In this document: piece by piece, positions 62,876-64,000 of the stretch
How positions within the stretch are numbered: the stretch's first letter is position 1
Layout of the letters: each line of letters opens with the position of its first letter
Origin: Bacteroidales bacterium
Lineage (GTDB): Bacteria; Bacteroidota; Bacteroidia; Bacteroidales; UBA3663
Assembly: GCA_024694125.1 (NCBI GenBank)
Contig: JAILKE010000024.1
Span: 1-64,000, forward strand
Reading direction: 5' to 3'
DNA: 64,000 bases
Notes under the pieces: generated by a model
What the model was told of the DNA's origin: nothing
Databases searched by the model: none
The model's input: the letters and a program-made list of their open reading frames with translations, nothing else
Translations under genes and position numbers: made by a program

Positions 62876-64000
62876 TTAAAAATTAAAATAATCTACCTCC
62901 ACGTATCCGCCATTCTTTTTGGTGCAATAGTTGAAGAGGGCAAATTTCGTGCCCATGAAGAGCTTGCGGTAGTCGAAGCGCATGCGGAAGGGGCGGCCCA
63001 ACGGCAGCCAGTTTGTGCCGTTGTCCAGACTGTACCAGAAGGTAGCCTGGTCGTGAGCGCCGGGGCGGAAGTCTCCGTCGATGCGCAGCAGGATAGTAGA
63101 GAGGTCCGATACGTCCAGGCGTGCTATCTCCTCGCGTTTCACGTTCGTGATGGCCTTCTCGCGGTCCGACAGTTCCACCTCCTCGAAGGAGAGGACCAGC
63201 GCCGTCTTCTTGCCCGTGCGTTCCAGCGTCATCAGGGCCGAGTGTCCGTTGAAGGCAGCCAGACCCGCGCGGTCACCGTCGCGCATGTGGCTGAAGTCGA
63301 TGCAGACCGTGCCGCTGCAGGTGGGGCCCTGCATGCGTTGGGTCAATGTGTTGCGGGCATGGTACAGGGTCGGAGCCACTTCGCTGGTGTGCAGTCGCAG
63401 CCATCCCTTGCGTTCCTTCAGGGACCATGCCTTGCCGGTCGGGTTGTGGTTGCACTGCCATGCGGGGACGTCGGTCATCAGGGTCGATGACTGGTCGAAC
63501 TCGTCGTTCTGCAGCCACTGGATGTAGCCGTCGGCGGACAGGTGCGAGGTGGGGCGCAGGTCCTTTTTCTTGGGTTCGATGTCCGATGTAGGGTCCGCTT
63601 CGGCGGTCAGCATCATGCTCTCGGGGATGATGCGGCTACCGTCCGGCTGCAGTTCGCCTATCATGGGCCAACCATCGACCCACTCACAGGGACTCAGGGT
63701 CAATACGCGGCCCACGCCGTCGCGGTCCTGGAAGATCACGCCGTACCATTCGCCCCGTTTGCCATCCACCACGGTGCCCTGCCCGGCGTAGTTCCATCCG
63801 CCGAACTTCGACTTGAGTATCACCTGCATCTCGTAGGGACCCTCGATGTTGCGGCTGCGGAACGCCAGCTGCTGGCGTCCCGAGCGGGGCCAGGAGATCA
63901 TCGAGAGGTAGTAGTACCCATCGCGCTTGATGGCGCGTGACCCCTCCAGCAGTCCTTCGGGCATCAGTTCGCGTGTATTGAGCGTGCGCACCTCCCATGT
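62876..64000 (-). CDS. GH43-like glycoside hydrolase, N-terminus beyond the window
   Basis: At least 374 residues are open to the window edge; the true start is outside. The visible part begins inside a GH43 propeller (EGSRAIKRDGYYYLSMI, RNIEGPYEMQVILKS, NYAGQGTVVDG). It continues from about residue 160 into a concanavalin-like C-terminal domain (GH43_C2/DUF1349 type), ending in GGYVEVDYFNF. Beta-xylosidase or arabinosidase activity on plant glycan is likely. Its sequence is unlike the GH43-SGNH fusion at 31.6 kb except at the family level. Confidence 0.82.
   Translation of the reverse strand, partial: TWEVRTLNTRELMPEGLLEGSRAIKRDGYYYLSMISWPRSGRQQLAFRSRNIEGPYEMQVILKSKFGGWNYAGQGTVVDGKRGEWYGVIFQDRDGVGRVLTLSPCEWVDGWPMIGELQPDGSRIIPESMMLTAEADPTSDIEPKKKDLRPTSHLSADGYIQWLQNDEFDQSSTLMTDVPAWQCNHNPTGKAWSLKERKGWLRLHTSEVAPTLYHARNTLTQRMQGPTCSGTVCIDFSHMRDGDRAGLAAFNGHSALMTLERTGKKTALVLSFEEVELSDREKAITNVKREEIARLDVSDLSTILLRIDGDFRPGAHDQATFWYSLDNGTNWLPLGRPFRMRFDYRKLFMGTKFALFNYCTKKNGGYVEVDYFNF

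Overview
The window looks like chromosome of a member of the order Bacteroidales (phylum Bacteroidota). The signs are promoters of the Bacteroidales type (TTTG, 20 bases, TAnnTTTG) ahead of many genes, a type III glutamine synthetase, the DapL branch of lysine synthesis, GSCFA and BspA-like leucine-rich repeat proteins, lipoproteins with Bacteroidales signal peptides and glycan-degrading enzymes (GHL10, GH43, DUF4038). A Prevotella-like genus is plausible, but the sequence alone does not fix it. No rRNA or tRNA gene was seen.

Layout. 0.2-5 kb holds housekeeping genes: GSCFA esterase-like protein, SPOR lipoprotein, membrane glycosyltransferase and MiaA. 5-12.2 kb is a defence island: an AbiL-like pair (AAA ATPase plus RloB-type protein), then an overlapping SIR2 plus HerA pair (Nezha-type), ending in a broken type III restriction gene. 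12.3-15.8 kb is a large BspA-like surface protein with a long structured leader. 17.3-26.6 kb holds a TSUP exporter, a bacterial alpha-2-macroglobulin, and dTDP-glucose genes rfbA and rfbB around a DUF559 gene. 26.8-35.2 kb holds an ABC-F ATPase and a glycan group (GHL10 protein, BadF-type kinase, DUF486 membrane protein, GH43-like/SGNH fusion, DUF4038 hydrolase). 35.5-38.2 kb is a graveyard: an ankyrin lipoprotein, a frameshifted remnant, two transposase fragments and repeats. 38.4-56.3 kb is a nitrogen hub: glnN, dapL, dapF, pyrG, glnK, amt, a porin-like protein, asnB, gltB and gltD. 56.7-62.4 kb is an efflux system in which the RND pump and the outer-membrane factor are one protein. The window ends inside a GH43-like gene.

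How the genes work together. Amt imports ammonium under PII control; GlnN and GltBD form the GS-GOGAT cycle; AsnB and PyrG spend glutamine; DapL takes its amino group from glutamate. The two defence modules are back to back and probably act as separate abortive systems.

The intergenic space is as notable as the genes. It carries at least four families of small repeats: a three-copy structured element of about 140 bp with one covarying helix; palindromic elements built from 11-bp units around a TATCGTCC core; heptanucleotide arrays at about ten loci; and a C/G-rich 35-bp palindrome, one copy of which is translated as the N-terminus of RfbB. There are also a candidate structured RNA beside glnN, a candidate attenuator in the BspA leader, a short transcription unit encoding 14 residues, and three promoters sharing AAGTATAG direct repeats.
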